Below are positions 1 through 9,548 of a DNA stretch of 64,000 bases, in pieces (within the stretch, counting starts at the first letter, position 1; the number at the start of each line of letters is the position of its first letter). Source of the DNA: a bacterium (lineage in GTDB: Bacteria > Sysuimicrobiota > Sysuimicrobiia > Sysuimicrobiales > Segetimicrobiaceae); NCBI GenBank assembly GCA_035308905.1, contig DATGFS010000004.1:27786-91785 (forward strand), read 5' to 3'. The position numbers and the translations under genes are program-made. The notes under the pieces are model-generated. The model was given only the letters and a program-made list of their open reading frames with translations, searched no databases and was not told the origin of the DNA.

Positions 1-884
1 ACGAGCGAGCAGGGCGAGGCATCGATCGCGGCGTGCCGGTCGCCCACCTCCCCGAAGCGCCGCGGCATCGTCGCGAGCGTGAAGTCGCGGGGATCGCAGT
101 CCCCGACCTCGTCCCAGGACAGCGGCGCCGAGACCCGCGCGTCCTCGGTCGGCCGCACAGAGTACGCCGCGGCCACCGTGCGGTCCTTGGCGTTCTGGTT
201 GTAGTCGACGAAGACGCCGTGCCGTTCTTCCTTCCACCACTTGCTCGTCGCGAGCGCCGGCGCGCGGCGCTCCACCTCGCGGGCGAGGGCCAGGGCCGCC
301 CGTCGGACTTCGTCGAACGTCCAGCGCGGCTCGAGCCGGACGAGCACGTGCATGCCGCGCCCGCCCGACGTCTTCGGCCAGCCGGTCATCGCGAAGTCAT
401 GGAGCGCGGCGCGGACGACCTGCGCCGTCTCGCGGACCTGCGCCCACTCGACGCCCGGGCCGGGGTCGAGATCGATGCGGAGCTCGTCGGGATGGTCGAG
501 GTCCTCCGCGCGCACCGGATGCGGATGCAGCTCGAGGCAGGCGAGGTTCGCCATCCAGACGAGGGCCGCCGCGTCGCGCGGCACCACTTCGTCGGCGCTG
601 CGACCCGAGGGGAAGCGAAGGGAGACCACCTCGATCCACTCCGGCCGGGTCCGCGGGGCGCGCTTCTGGAAGAAGAAATCGCCGCCGATGCCGTTCGGAT
701 ACCGCACCAGCATGTTCGGGCGGCCGCCCGCGCCGCGGAGCGCGCCGTCGGATACGGCGAGGTAATAGCGGACGAGATCCAACTTGGTATAGCCTTGGCG
801 GGGAAACAAGATCTTGCGCGGGTTGGACACCGCCACGCCGCGGCGGCCGGCGACGATCGTCTCTCGCTCGACGGGGGCGCCCAT
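1..884 (-). CDS. ligD: LigD-type polymerase/primase domain protein (3' end cut by window)
   Basis: The minus frame opening at the ATG at 884-882 reads through the left edge, so the C-terminus is missing. About 294 residues are visible and match the LigD polymerase (archaeo-eukaryotic primase-like) domain used in bacterial non-homologous end joining to fill or extend DNA ends with nucleotides. The catalytic metal-binding motif DLD lies at residues 138-140, just after the typical stretch LELHPHPVRAEDLDHPDEL. No ligase or nuclease domain precedes it, so this looks like a stand-alone polymerase protein, with ligase and Ku expected elsewhere. A TAAGGT hexamer 11 bases before the ATG and no clear Shine-Dalgarno leave the start moderately certain. 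Confidence 0.85.
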   Translation of the reverse strand, partial: MGAPVERETIVAGRRGVAVSNPRKILFPRQGYTKLDLVRYYLAVSDGALRGAGGRPNMLVRYPNGIGGDFFFQKRAPRTRPEWIEVVSLRFPSGRSADEVVPRDAAALVWMANLACLELHPHPVRAEDLDHPDELRIDLDPGPGVEWAQVRETAQVVRAALHDFAMTGWPKTSGGRGMHVLVRLEPRWTFDEVRRAALALAREVERRAPALATSKWWKEERHGVFVDYNQNAKDRTVAAAYSVRPTEDARVSAPLSWDEVGDCDPRDFTLATMPRRFGEVGDRHAAIDASPCSL

Positions 885-955
885 AGCCCGCTATCACCTT
901 ACCACGGCGATTCGCGCGGGTAACCTGACGGGGCGCGTCCCGGCCGGGACCGGGG

Positions 956-2788
956 CTACGCCTGGCGGGGAGCCGCGGCGGAGACTTCGTCCCTCTTGGG
1001 CCGCCGGTTTGCCTGCAGCACTTTCTTTCGCAGGCGCAGCGCCGCGGGCGTGATCTCGACGTATTCGTCGTCCGCGATGAACTCGAGCGCCTGTTCCAGG
1101 TTGAGCGCCCGGGGCGGCACGAGGCGGACTGCGATGTCGGATGTGGACGACCGGATGTTGGTCATCTTCTTTTCCCGCACCGCGTTGACGTCGAGGTCGT
1201 TGTCGCGCGCGTGCTCGCCGATGATCATGCCCTCGTAGACGGCCGTGCCCGGTCCGACAAACAGCTCGCCGCGCTCCTGCAGATTGTAGAGCGCGTACGC
1301 GGTGGTGACCCCGGGCCGGTCGGCGACCAATGCGCCGGTCGGACGGCGGGGGATATCGCCCGTCCACTCGATGTAGCCGTCGAAGAGCGAGTTCATGACG
1401 ATCGTGCCCCGGGTCTCCGTCAGCAGTTCGTTGCGGAGCCCGATCAGGCCGCGGCTCGGCAGCCGGAATTCCAGCCGCACCCGTCCGGAGCCGTGATTGC
1501 GCATGTTGACCATCACCGCCTTGCGCGGGCCCAGCTTCTCCACGACCACACCGACAAACTGCTCCGGCACGTCGAGGAAGAGGCGCTCCACCGGCTCCAT
1601 CAGCCGGCCGCCGCTCAGCTTCGTCACGATCTCGGGCCGGCCGGCCATGAGCTCGTAACCCTCGCGGCGCATCGTCTCGATCAGAATCGCGAGCTGCAGC
1701 TCGCCCCGGCCCATCACCGCGAACGTGTCGGGCGTCCCGCCGTCGGCGACCCGCATCGCAACGTTCGTGAGCAACTCCTTCTCCAGACGCTCGCGCAGGT
1801 TGCGCGACGTCACGTACGCGCCCTCGCGCCCCGCGAACGGAGACGTGTTAACGCAGAACTGAATGGCGATGGTGGGCTCGTCGATGGCGACCCGCGGCAG
1901 GGGGGCGGGCGCGTCGGGGTCGGTGATGGTGTCGCCGATCGCGATGCCCGCGACCCCCGCGACGGCGATGATGTCGCCGAGATCGGTGGCCTCGATGTCG
2001 GTGCGGTGCAGCCCACTGAACGAAAACAGCCTGGTGATGCGGGTCCGCGACACGGTGCCGTCCACTTTCGCGATGCCGGCGTCCGCGCCGGTCCGCAGTG
2101 TGCCGTTGAACACGCGGGCGATCGCGATCCGGCCGAGGTAATCGCTGTAGTCGAGGTTGGCGACGAGAATCTGCAGCGGGCCGTCGGCGTCGCCCCCGGG
2201 CGCGGGCACCGTCGACACGATCGTGTCGAAGAGCGGGCGCAGGTCCTCGCCCGGCTCCGCGGCGACCGGCGACGCGGTCCCGGCTCTGGCGTTGGCGTAC
2301 AGGACCGGAAAGTCGAGCTGGGCTTCGCTGGCGTCCAGATCGATGAACAGGTCGTAGATCTCGTTCAGCACCTGCGGCGGGCGGGCGTCGGGCCGGTCCA
2401 TTTTATTGATGACGACGATCGGCGGCAACCCGGCCTCGAGAGCCTTGCTGAGCACGTATCGCGTCTGCGGCAGGGGCCCTTCGCTCGCATCGACGAGCAG
2501 CATGACGCCGTCGACCATTTTGAGCGCGCGCTCGACCTCGCCGCCGAAATCGCTGTGACCCGGCGTGTCCACGATGTTGATCTTGACGCCGTGGTAGAAG
2601 ACCGCCGTGTTCTTGGCGAGGATGGTGATGCCGCGCTCGCGTTCGAGCTCGTTGGAGTCGAGGACGCGGTCGACCACCGCCTCGTTGGCGCGAAACGTGC
2701 CGCTCTGGCGCAACATCGCATCGACCAGCGTCGTTTTGCCGTGGTCGACGTGCGCAATGATCGCGATATTCCGGATGGCCTGTGTCAC
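956..2788 (-). CDS. typA: Ribosome-associated GTPase TypA/BipA
   Basis: Translational GTPase of the TypA/BipA family, which binds the 70S ribosome and aids ribosome assembly and stress growth. With a GTG start at 2788 the protein is 610 residues, the usual family length. G1 AHVDHGKTT is at residues 12-20, G3 [11 protein letters not shown] near 74, and G4 NKMD at 128-131; EF-G-like domains and the TypA-specific C-terminus follow. A GGAG six bases before this GTG supports the start. The frame stays open upstream to 3010, and an ATG at 2830 is possible but has no ribosome site. It is monocistronic and divergent from the SPOR gene. Confidence 0.95.
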   Translation of the reverse strand: MTQAIRNIAIIAHVDHGKTTLVDAMLRQSGTFRANEAVVDRVLDSNELERERGITILAKNTAVFYHGVKINIVDTPGHSDFGGEVERALKMVDGVMLLVDASEGPLPQTRYVLSKALEAGLPPIVVINKMDRPDARPPQVLNEIYDLFIDLDASEAQLDFPVLYANARAGTASPVAAEPGEDLRPLFDTIVSTVPAPGGDADGPLQILVANLDYSDYLGRIAIARVFNGTLRTGADAGIAKVDGTVSRTRITRLFSFSGLHRTDIEATDLGDIIAVAGVAGIAIGDTITDPDAPAPLPRVAIDEPTIAIQFCVNTSPFAGREGAYVTSRNLRERLEKELLTNVAMRVADGGTPDTFAVMGRGELQLAILIETMRREGYELMAGRPEIVTKLSGGRLMEPVERLFLDVPEQFVGVVVEKLGPRKAVMVNMRNHGSGRVRLEFRLPSRGLIGLRNELLTETRGTIVMNSLFDGYIEWTGDIPRRPTGALVADRPGVTTAYALYNLQERGELFVGPGTAVYEGMIIGEHARDNDLDVNAVREKKMTNIRSSTSDIAVRLVPPRALNLEQALEFIADDEYVEITPAALRLRKKVLQANRRPKRDEVSAAAPRQA

Positions 2789-2954
2789 CGTGCGCTCCAA
2801 TCTGCTCTCAATTACCTGAGTATAAGCCATCGCACCCGCCGGACGCGGTGTCGGACGTCCGTTCGCCCCGGGCGGAAACGAATTGCGCACGAATTGTGAA
2901 AATTGGCCGAATCCGGGGGAAAAGTAATGCGTTCGGGGGGCAACGGGGAGAACT

Positions 2955-3719
2955 GTGGCTCGCTTCTTCTTCGGCAACGCGGTCTGGGGGTGTCTGCGTC
3001 TGCGTGACATTCCGGACCGAGGCCCATGGCATCCGGCCCGGATCGCGTATTGGGACGAAACCTACCTCGACGGTATCTCGCGCCTCGCGCTGATCGGCCA
3101 AAAGGTGCGTTCGGCGGCGGAGCTGGACGACGCCCTCAGCGCGTCCCGTCGCGCGCCGGGCATCCGGATGCTGTGGATTCACGAGGACCTGCTCGATGAG
3201 GTCCAACGCCGATGGGGAGACGCGCAACAGGCGGTGGCCGTGCCGCGGGGGGCGCACGCGCCTGCCGTGACGGCGGCGGCCGCTGCCGCATCGGCCGCCG
3301 CGGCGGCCCTCCTCGTCGTTGGTCTCCTGAGTATGGGGCGGACTCCACAGACTCCTACACCTCTGCCGCTGCCGAACCGGCAGACGGCGCGGGTGATCGC
3401 GGCGGTGCCGGGCGTCACCGCCCGGAGGATCGTCGGGCGCGCCGTCGCGTCGTACGCGTCGGCGATCGCAGCGCTCCGGCCGGCCCATCGCCCGCGGTCC
3501 GGCGCGGTCTACGCGGTCAGCGTCGGGACGTTCGCGAGCTCCATGACCGCCGAACGGATGAAGCATCTGGTCATGAGCAAAGGGTACATCGTGGTCGTTG
3601 TGCCTCACGGCGCGGTCTCCCAGGTGATGACCCCGCCATATCGGACACGCGCACAGGCCGAATGCGTCATGCGCGGACTCGAGGGGACCGGTCTGCCGGC
3701 GCATCTCGCGGCGTTGTAA
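2955..3719 (+). CDS. SPOR-domain membrane protein
   Basis: 254-residue protein with three parts: a cytoplasmic N-terminal region of about 100 residues with no recognised domain, one Ala-rich transmembrane helix at about 104-127, and a C-terminal SPOR-like fold at about 184-252 ([17 protein letters not shown] and following). SPOR domains bind denuded septal peptidoglycan, so a role in cell division or envelope maintenance is likely. The start is a GTG with GGGGAG four bases upstream. It is divergent from typA and convergent with the MFS gene. The SPOR assignment rests on the beta-alpha pattern and the YxVxxGxF signature and is fairly, not fully, secure. Confidence 0.7.
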   Translation: MARFFFGNAVWGCLRLRDIPDRGPWHPARIAYWDETYLDGISRLALIGQKVRSAAELDDALSASRRAPGIRMLWIHEDLLDEVQRRWGDAQQAVAVPRGAHAPAVTAAAAAASAAAAALLVVGLLSMGRTPQTPTPLPLPNRQTARVIAAVPGVTARRIVGRAVASYASAIAALRPAHRPRSGAVYAVSVGTFASSMTAERMKHLVMSKGYIVVVVPHGAVSQVMTPPYRTRAQAECVMRGLEGTGLPAHLAAL

Positions 3720-3766
3720 CGGCGCGATCCGGCGCGAAGGATTCGCGGCGCCGCTGTGTCCCCGCG

Positions 3767-5014
3767 CTAGTTTCCCGCGGCCTCCGGCACGGCGGCCGGG
3801 CGTTTCACGTCCGGGACGAAGAGCACAGCCACGTTCGCCACGAGCACCGTCGCGGCGATCACGTAGAAGATCGACAAGAGGCCGTACCGGTCCCCGAGAT
3901 AGCCGCCGATGAGAGGCATCGCCGTCGGCAGCAGCGCCTGCGTGGTGAAGAGAATGCCGACGGTCGTGCCCTCGTATTCTCTCGGCACAACGCCGAGCGC
4001 CCACCGGAAGATGGCCGGCCGCATCGAGTACGTGAAGAAGCCCAGGACCGCGAGGGCGGCGACAAAGGCGGCGCCCAGGTTGAGCGCGGCGAATCCGACC
4101 AGGACGACGCTCGTGCTGAACATGCCCACCGTCGCGACCCGCTTCGGCCCGATGCGGTCCGAAAGCGTGCCGGCGATCGGGGTGGCAATCATGCCCGACC
4201 CCTGCACCACGGCCAGGTAGATGCCGATCAGGGCCGGCGACAGATGCTGCGCGTTCAGGAGGTACAGCGGCAGAAACGTGCTGAGACCGATCTGCGTCAT
4301 CGCGCGGACGCCCGAGATCATTGCCAGCGCGAGCAGCCGGCCGTTCCGGGCGAGCAGCGCGAGTCCGGCCAGGTAGTCTTTGACCGTCGGCCCGCGCTCC
4401 GCGCGGCCGCCGTACCGGCGGTGCGCGTGGGCCATGACGCGCGTGATCAGCAGCGTGAGCAGCAGGCCGGCCGCCACGATGATCAGCATCACCTGCCGCC
4501 AGTTGAGCGCGGCGAGCAGAAACCCTGCTGCGAGCGGGGTCAACGTGTCGCCGAGGTTGGCGCCGAGCTCATGAAGGGCAAGCCCGTATCCCCGCCGGTC
4601 CGGGTACATCTCGGACAGCGCGGTGATGGCCGCGGGATGCCAGAGGAAGCTGCCGAGGCCGACGACGCCGACCGCGAGGAGGATGACGGCGTAGCTCGAC
4701 GTGAGCCCGACGACCAGGTACGGCAGGGAGGCCCACGCGAGGGACACGCTCATGAAGAGGCTTCGCCTGCCGAGCGTGTCGACCACCGCGCCGGCGGGCA
4801 GGTTCACCAGCGTGCTCATCAGCTGGCGCAGCGACACGATCAGGCCGACCTGCGCGTACGAGAGGCCGAGGTCTTTGGCGAGGAACGGCAGCAGGAGGTA
4901 GAACGCCGCGGAATAGGCGTGCGTCATGCCGTGGCCGGCGCCGATCGCCCACATCCCGGCATTGGACCGGTCGGGTTTCGGAAGGGACCACGCCGGTCTG
5001 CGGACGCGGTTCAC
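3767..5014 (-). CDS. MFS transporter
   Basis: 415-residue major facilitator superfamily permease with about 12 hydrophobic segments in two halves. The loop motif between helices 2 and 3 is visible as GAVVDTLGRRSLF (near residue 68), and its repeat as GTLSDRIGPKRVA in the second half. The substrate cannot be read from the sequence; relatives include fosmidomycin-resistance-type and sugar exporters. The frame is open far upstream to 5500, but that part is arginine-rich shadow translation. A GTG at 5014 is the best start before helix 1, though no strong Shine-Dalgarno is seen. It follows the response regulator by 53 bases on the same strand. Confidence 0.85.
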   Translation of the reverse strand: MNRVRRPAWSLPKPDRSNAGMWAIGAGHGMTHAYSAAFYLLLPFLAKDLGLSYAQVGLIVSLRQLMSTLVNLPAGAVVDTLGRRSLFMSVSLAWASLPYLVVGLTSSYAVILLAVGVVGLGSFLWHPAAITALSEMYPDRRGYGLALHELGANLGDTLTPLAAGFLLAALNWRQVMLIIVAAGLLLTLLITRVMAHAHRRYGGRAERGPTVKDYLAGLALLARNGRLLALAMISGVRAMTQIGLSTFLPLYLLNAQHLSPALIGIYLAVVQGSGMIATPIAGTLSDRIGPKRVATVGMFSTSVVLVGFAALNLGAAFVAALAVLGFFTYSMRPAIFRWALGVVPREYEGTTVGILFTTQALLPTAMPLIGGYLGDRYGLLSIFYVIAATVLVANVAVLFVPDVKRPAAVPEAAGN

Positions 5015-5067
5015 AGCAGAAAGTCTTTGGTGTCCTGCCGGGGAGGACCTCCGCGGGGCGAACGGTT

Positions 5068-5856
5068 CTAGACTAAGCCCCTCCGGACCGCGAACGCGGC
5101 GGCGTGGGCGCGATTGCGGAGACTGAGCCGTCCGTAGAGCGCCCGCAGGCAGTTCTTCACCCGGGACTCGGAGAGGCCGAGCTTCACCGCGATCTCCTTG
5201 TCGCCCAGGCCCAGCGCGACCTCCACGAGGATGTTCGTCTCGCGCGGCGTGAGCCGGTGAGGCCGGCGCGGGGCGCCGCCCGCGGCGGCGGCCTCGTCCT
5301 GCGCGAGGCCTTCGACCATCTGTCTCGCGAGAACCGGGTTGATCATGGTGGCGCCGGACTGCACGGCCCGGATGGCGTTCGACAGATTGACCGGCGAAAT
5401 GTCTTTGAGGACGTAGCCGACGGCACCGGCGGCCGCGGCCTCGCGGAAGATCTCCTGGTCGGTCTGCGCCGTGAGCACGAGCACCTGCGTCGCGGGACAC
5501 CGCGTCTTGATGGCGCGAATCGCGCCGATCCCGTCGGCGGCGGGCGCGGCGATGTCCATCAGCACGACGTCCGGCTTCGAGGCCGCCACCTCGTCGACCG
5601 CCGAGGCTGCGCTGCCGGCCTCGCCGACGATCTCGAGGTCGCCTTGCGACCCGAGCAGCACCCGCAGGCCGTGCCGGAGCAGGGCGTGGGGGTCGATGAG
5701 AAACACCCGGATCGCGTCGGCCGATCGCGACGACGCCGTCTCGCGGGGGCCGCCGGACGGTCCGTCGGGGGTGCCAGGCGGCGCGAACGGGTCCGGTCGC
5801 GGAATTGCCCTGAGTCGCGGTTTGAGCGGATGCAGCCCGAACTTTGCCGGATCCAT
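5068..5856 (-). CDS. Orphan NarL/FixJ-family response regulator
   Basis: 262-residue regulator: a receiver domain (about residues 47-165) then a LuxR-type helix-turn-helix (about 198-262, LTPRETNILVEVALGLGDKE). The phospho-acceptor Asp lies in VVLMDIAAP, with the Thr (VLVLTAQ) and Lys (YVLKDI) switch residues present. The usual acidic pair is altered: the family's DDH is DPH here, so one Mg2+ ligand is lost. No histidine kinase is adjacent. Start taken at ATG 5856, without a clear ribosome site; the frame is open to 6000 and a slightly later start is also possible. The N-terminal 40 residues are Pro-rich and unusual for this family. Confidence 0.85.
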   Translation of the reverse strand: MDPAKFGLHPLKPRLRAIPRPDPFAPPGTPDGPSGGPRETASSRSADAIRVFLIDPHALLRHGLRVLLGSQGDLEIVGEAGSAASAVDEVAASKPDVVLMDIAAPAADGIGAIRAIKTRCPATQVLVLTAQTDQEIFREAAAAGAVGYVLKDISPVNLSNAIRAVQSGATMINPVLARQMVEGLAQDEAAAAGGAPRRPHRLTPRETNILVEVALGLGDKEIAVKLGLSESRVKNCLRALYGRLSLRNRAHAAAFAVRRGLV

Positions 5857-6081
5857 CAGATGTTGTGTGCCCACGCGCGATGATCCGCAGACGCCGACTC
5901 GAAACGATTGCCGCGGGTACTCAAACGAGCCGGCGCGCGGACGCAAAATCCTCGCCGGCGGGCCCGGACGAACGCAGGCCGGCGCTGCGCAGATTTCCAA
6001 TTAGCCGGGCGTGATCACCACATCGCGCGCGGCGCCGAACGGAGTCGGGGGCCGGCGCGCACATCGGAGGCAACGGAGACG

Positions 6082-6366
6082 ATGACCGTGAAATCGCAGA
6101 GCGATCGCGCAGTGCGGGAGTTTCAGGCGGCGTACGCGGCGCTCCGCCGCATCGGCGGGGAGGACGCGCGCCTCTCGGTGCCGTACGCGCCGGTGCTGCC
6201 GCGGCGGGACCTCAGGAAGGCGCACGGATCCGACGTCTGGCTGTCCCGGTGCGCGGCGCCGGCGGCGTCCATCCAGTTCGCGCGCCTGCGGGCGGCCTGG
6301 GAGATGCTGCCGGACGGCGCCCGGTCCAAGGCCCACCTCATTCTCGCGGTCGAGCGGGCCGGATAA
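6082..6366 (+). CDS. Hypothetical 94-residue protein
   Basis: Small soluble protein with no domain I recognise. It is mostly helical by composition, with a basic middle section (PRRDLRKAHGSDVWLSRC) and a hydrophobic helix near the end. The ATG at 6082 is preceded by GGAG at a spacing of three bases. It is divergent from the response regulator at 5068-5856 and lies 21 bases before the BKACE-type gene, so the two may be co-transcribed. Codon use looks like its neighbours. Confidence 0.55.
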   Translation: MTVKSQSDRAVREFQAAYAALRRIGGEDARLSVPYAPVLPRRDLRKAHGSDVWLSRCAAPAASIQFARLRAAWEMLPDGARSKAHLILAVERAG

Positions 6367-6387
6367 AGCGGGAGGTCGCGTACGGGT

Positions 6388-7152
6388 GTGCGGACGGCCG
6401 GACGCCGGATTTTGGTGAAGGCGTGTCTCAACGGCGGCCGCCGCCGGGCCGAGCACGCCGCGGTACCCCTGACCGCGGAAGAACTGGCGCAGGACGCCGC
6501 CGCCGCGGCAGCCGCGGGCGCCGCGGCGCTCCACATCCATCCGCGGGGGACGGACGGGGCCGAGACGCTCGATGCCGCGGACTGCGGAGCGGCGATTTCG
6601 GCCATCCGCGCCGCGTGTCCGGGGCTCCCGGTGGGCGTCAGCACCGGCGCGTGGATGGCGCCGGACCCGCGCGTGCGCGCCGGGTTGATCGAAGCCTGGA
6701 TCGTGCTCCCCGACTACGCGTCGGTCAACTTCTCGGAGATCGGCACGGCGCATGTGTGCGAGGTGTTGATGCGCCGCGGCATCGGTATCGAGGCGGGTCT
6801 GTGGTCCGTGGACGATGTTCGGTCATTTGTCGCCAGCCAACTTGCCGCGTGGTGCCTGCGCGTCCTGGTCGAGGCGCTGCCGCGGGATCCGGAGCAGGCG
6901 GTCGCCGCCGCGGCGGCGATCGACGCGGCGCTGGACGACGCGGGGATCTGGCTCCCGCGTCTTCATCACGGAGACGGCGTCGCGACCTGGGCCGTGTTGG
7001 ACGCGGCCTTGGATCTCGGGCGCGACATCCGCGTCGGTCTCGAGGACACGCTGCTGCTTGCGGACGGCGCCCCCGCTCGAGACAACGCGGACTTGGTGGC
7101 CGCGGCCGTACGGATGGTGCGCCGGCGAGGCGATCAGCCGGCCGCGGTGTGA
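6388..7152 (+). CDS. BKACE family enzyme (3-keto-5-aminohexanoate cleavage-like, DUF849)
   Basis: 254-residue TIM-barrel enzyme of the beta-keto acid cleavage family, which condenses a beta-keto acid with acetyl-CoA to give a CoA ester and acetoacetate. The Zn2+ ligands expected for the family are visible: His49 and His51 in LHIHPR, and Glu219 in VGLEDTLLL. The N-terminal VKACLNGGRRRAEHAAVPLT matches the family opening. At 254 residues it is a little shorter than the roughly 270-300 typical. The natural substrate varies across this family and cannot be inferred here. An acetoacetyl-CoA synthetase lies 9 kb away. Starts at GTG 6388. Confidence 0.85.
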   Translation: MRTAGRRILVKACLNGGRRRAEHAAVPLTAEELAQDAAAAAAAGAAALHIHPRGTDGAETLDAADCGAAISAIRAACPGLPVGVSTGAWMAPDPRVRAGLIEAWIVLPDYASVNFSEIGTAHVCEVLMRRGIGIEAGLWSVDDVRSFVASQLAAWCLRVLVEALPRDPEQAVAAAAAIDAALDDAGIWLPRLHHGDGVATWAVLDAALDLGRDIRVGLEDTLLLADGAPARDNADLVAAAVRMVRRRGDQPAAV

Positions 7153-7217
7153 GTGCGGAGATTCCCCCGCAGAATGCCGCACGGCCGCGGCATACCACGT
7201 GAAGGTCGGCGGAAGAT

Positions 7218-9548
7218 TTGCCGGCAATAGCCGCACCCACGCCGAATTCTCGCAGGTCTAAGCTCTCTCCGCAGCGGGCAGAACCCCGGGGTGAGGGCTC
7301 CTCATTGTCGATAATCCGGCTCCGCAGCCTATGCCGTCGGGCTCGATGTAGCGAGCCCGCCACCGGCGTGAGACAGGCACCGAAGGGGTTCTTTACCGGA
7401 GCCTCGGTAGCGAGCCGTTCCTTCGAGGCCGCCGTCTTTGTCGCGGCGTTCGCCGCCGCGGCGTGGTGCTGCCTGCTGCCGGCCGCGGCGCCGCCCGGGG
7501 GGACGACGCCGACGGTTGCGCTCGACGGGCCGGCGGGCACCGTCGCGGCACTGCTCGCGGCCGCGGCCGCGGTTGGACTCGGCGGCATGTACCAGTTTCC
7601 GCTCGGCTCGAAGATCTTCTTGGTGCTCGGTACCGGCGCGTCGTTCGCGATCCTCTTGAGCTTTCCGGTCCACCTCGCGCTGATCCCGACGACAATGGGC
7701 GCGGTCATCGCGCAGTTCGCGAACCGGCGCCGGCGGCGGCTCAGCCTCCCCACGATCGTCTTCAACGTGACGCAGTACCTGTTGACCTGGAGCCTGGTTA
7801 TCATGCTCTTCCACCGGCTCTGGGCCGACCTGGCGTGGCTTCCGGCTCAGGCGCGGCTGTCGATCGCGGCGGCCGGCGCCGGACTCGCCTACCTGCTGAT
7901 CAACACCTGGCTGGTCGCGACGTGGTCGGCGCTGCGCAAGCGGACCGGTGCGTGGGACCTGTGGCTCCGGGCCCTGAAGGAAGGCGGCGCGGGATACGCC
8001 GGGACACTGCTGTTGGGCGCCGCCGCCGCGCGGCTCGCCGTGATCCATCCGTTCTGGGTCGTGCCGCTGCTCATTTCCGTGCTCGCGATGTACTGGGGCC
8101 AGGCGCGGGTGGCGGGGATGCGGCGGCGGCAGATCGCGGCCACGCTGTCGTCGCTCGTCGAGTCGGACGAGAGCCTGTCGCCGTTCATGCACGAGCATTC
8201 GGAGCGGGTCGCCTGGTGGGCGGAGCGGCTGGCGCGGCAATTGGGGCTCCCGCCGTCCGAGATAGAGCTGGTGGGGGTGGCGGCCAAGCTGCACGATCTC
8301 GGAATGATGCTGCTCCGGCGCGATCTCGAGGCGACGCCCGCCGTGTTGTCCGACGCGCAAAAAGCGCTGATGAAGCGGCATTCCGCGATCGGCGCCGACG
8401 TACTGGCGAGGCTTCCCGGCATGGGCCGTGTCGCGCAGTACGTCCGATCGCATCACGAGGCCTACGATGGCAGTGGGTACCCGGACGGCCTGCGGGGCGA
8501 GCGGATTCCTCTCGGCGCGCGCATCATTCGGGTGGCCGGCTCATACGATGCCCTCTGTTCCGCGCGTCCGCATCGCGCGGGGTATCCCGCCGAGGGCGCG
8601 CTGGCCCGCATCACGGCGCGCGCCGGCGGGGATTACGATCCGCAGATCGTCCAGGCGCTCGAGCATATCGTCACCACGACGGACGCGGTTCCATCGTTCG
8701 CCAAGATCTTCGGCGCCACGGCGCCGCACCCGCGACTCGCGTTCGCGACGGCGGCCCCGGCCGGCAATGCGGCCTGGGAGGCGTGGCAGTCGCGGCTTCC
8801 GGCGGTGCACGGCAGCGCGGGAGCGGCGCCCGATACGTCCGATGTCCGGCCCGGCGGGCCGGCCGCGTCCGCGGCGCTCCGGGGGAACGGGACCCCCGCG
8901 GTCTCGGATGCCGCGCCGTACCTGGTGGCGATACAGGAGACCGAACGGCGGCGCATCGGGCGTGAGCTCCACGACGAAATCGGTCAAGCGCTGACAGGGC
9001 TCAAGCTGACCCTCGAGGCGCTGCCGCCGCGGCGCGACGGCCGCGCGGACGGGAGCCTCCAAAACGCCCGCGACGTGGTCGCGGATCTGATGACGCGCGT
9101 CCACGACATCTCGCTGCGACTGCGTCCCGCCGTGTTGGACGACCTTGGCCTTCTCCCCGCGCTGCTGTGGCACGTGGAGCGATACCAGGCCCAGACCGGC
9201 GTACGGGTCGCCTTTACCCACGCAGATCTGGACCGCCGGTTCAGTACCGGCATTGAGACGGCGGCCTACCGCATCGCACAGGAAGCTTTGACCAACGTGG
9301 CGCGGCACGCCGGCGTCTCGGACGTGCGTCTGCGCGTCTGGGCGGCGGACCACACGTTGTCGATGGAGATTGAAGACCGCGGCCGCGGGTTCGACCCGGC
9401 CGGGGTCGAGTCGAACGGTCTTGTCGGCATGCGGGAACGGGCGTCCCTCGTCGGCGGGCGCCTGGTCCTGGAAACCGGCCCTGGGACGGGGACACGGATC
9501 ACGGCCACGCTGCCGATCGCGATCGTCGGGATGCCGCGACAGGCGTGA
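7218..9548 (+). CDS. Membrane protein fusing HD-GYP and NarL-type histidine kinase
   Basis: Up to 776 residues with an unusual order. Six to eight membrane segments span about residues 68-295. An HD-GYP domain follows at about 318-485, with HD at 359-360 and GYP at 420-422. After a disordered linker (500-565) comes a HisKA_3 domain with phospho-acceptor His585 (RELHDEIGQ), then an HATPase_c domain with N-box QEALTNVARHA and G1 DRGRGFD. HD-GYP domains normally hydrolyse cyclic-di-GMP, so ligand turnover or binding may be tied to kinase output. The HDLG motif replaces the usual HDIGK. The start is uncertain: TTG 7218, TTG 7305 (GAGGG seven bases upstream) and GTG 7368 all precede the first helix. 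It overlaps the regulator at 9545. Confidence 0.9.
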   Translation: MPAIAAPTPNSRRSKLSPQRAEPRGEGSSLSIIRLRSLCRRARCSEPATGVRQAPKGFFTGASVASRSFEAAVFVAAFAAAAWCCLLPAAAPPGGTTPTVALDGPAGTVAALLAAAAAVGLGGMYQFPLGSKIFLVLGTGASFAILLSFPVHLALIPTTMGAVIAQFANRRRRRLSLPTIVFNVTQYLLTWSLVIMLFHRLWADLAWLPAQARLSIAAAGAGLAYLLINTWLVATWSALRKRTGAWDLWLRALKEGGAGYAGTLLLGAAAARLAVIHPFWVVPLLISVLAMYWGQARVAGMRRRQIAATLSSLVESDESLSPFMHEHSERVAWWAERLARQLGLPPSEIELVGVAAKLHDLGMMLLRRDLEATPAVLSDAQKALMKRHSAIGADVLARLPGMGRVAQYVRSHHEAYDGSGYPDGLRGERIPLGARIIRVAGSYDALCSARPHRAGYPAEGALARITARAGGDYDPQIVQALEHIVTTTDAVPSFAKIFGATAPHPRLAFATAAPAGNAAWEAWQSRLPAVHGSAGAAPDTSDVRPGGPAASAALRGNGTPAVSDAAPYLVAIQETERRRIGRELHDEIGQALTGLKLTLEALPPRRDGRADGSLQNARDVVADLMTRVHDISLRLRPAVLDDLGLLPALLWHVERYQAQTGVRVAFTHADLDRRFSTGIETAAYRIAQEALTNVARHAGVSDVRLRVWAADHTLSMEIEDRGRGFDPAGVESNGLVGMRERASLVGGRLVLETGPGTGTRITATLPIAIVGMPRQA

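Noticed and set aside
1211..2899. Plus-strand open frame of 562 codons
   Set aside because: Antisense to typA and without recognisable protein features.
2831..3010. N-terminal extension of TypA
   Set aside because: The GTG at 2788 has a proper ribosome site and gives the family length; the extension is basic and unlike TypA.
3212..5071. Plus-strand open frame of 619 codons
   Set aside because: Overlaps the SPOR gene in another frame and the MFS gene antisense; Arg/Gly/Asp-rich translation.
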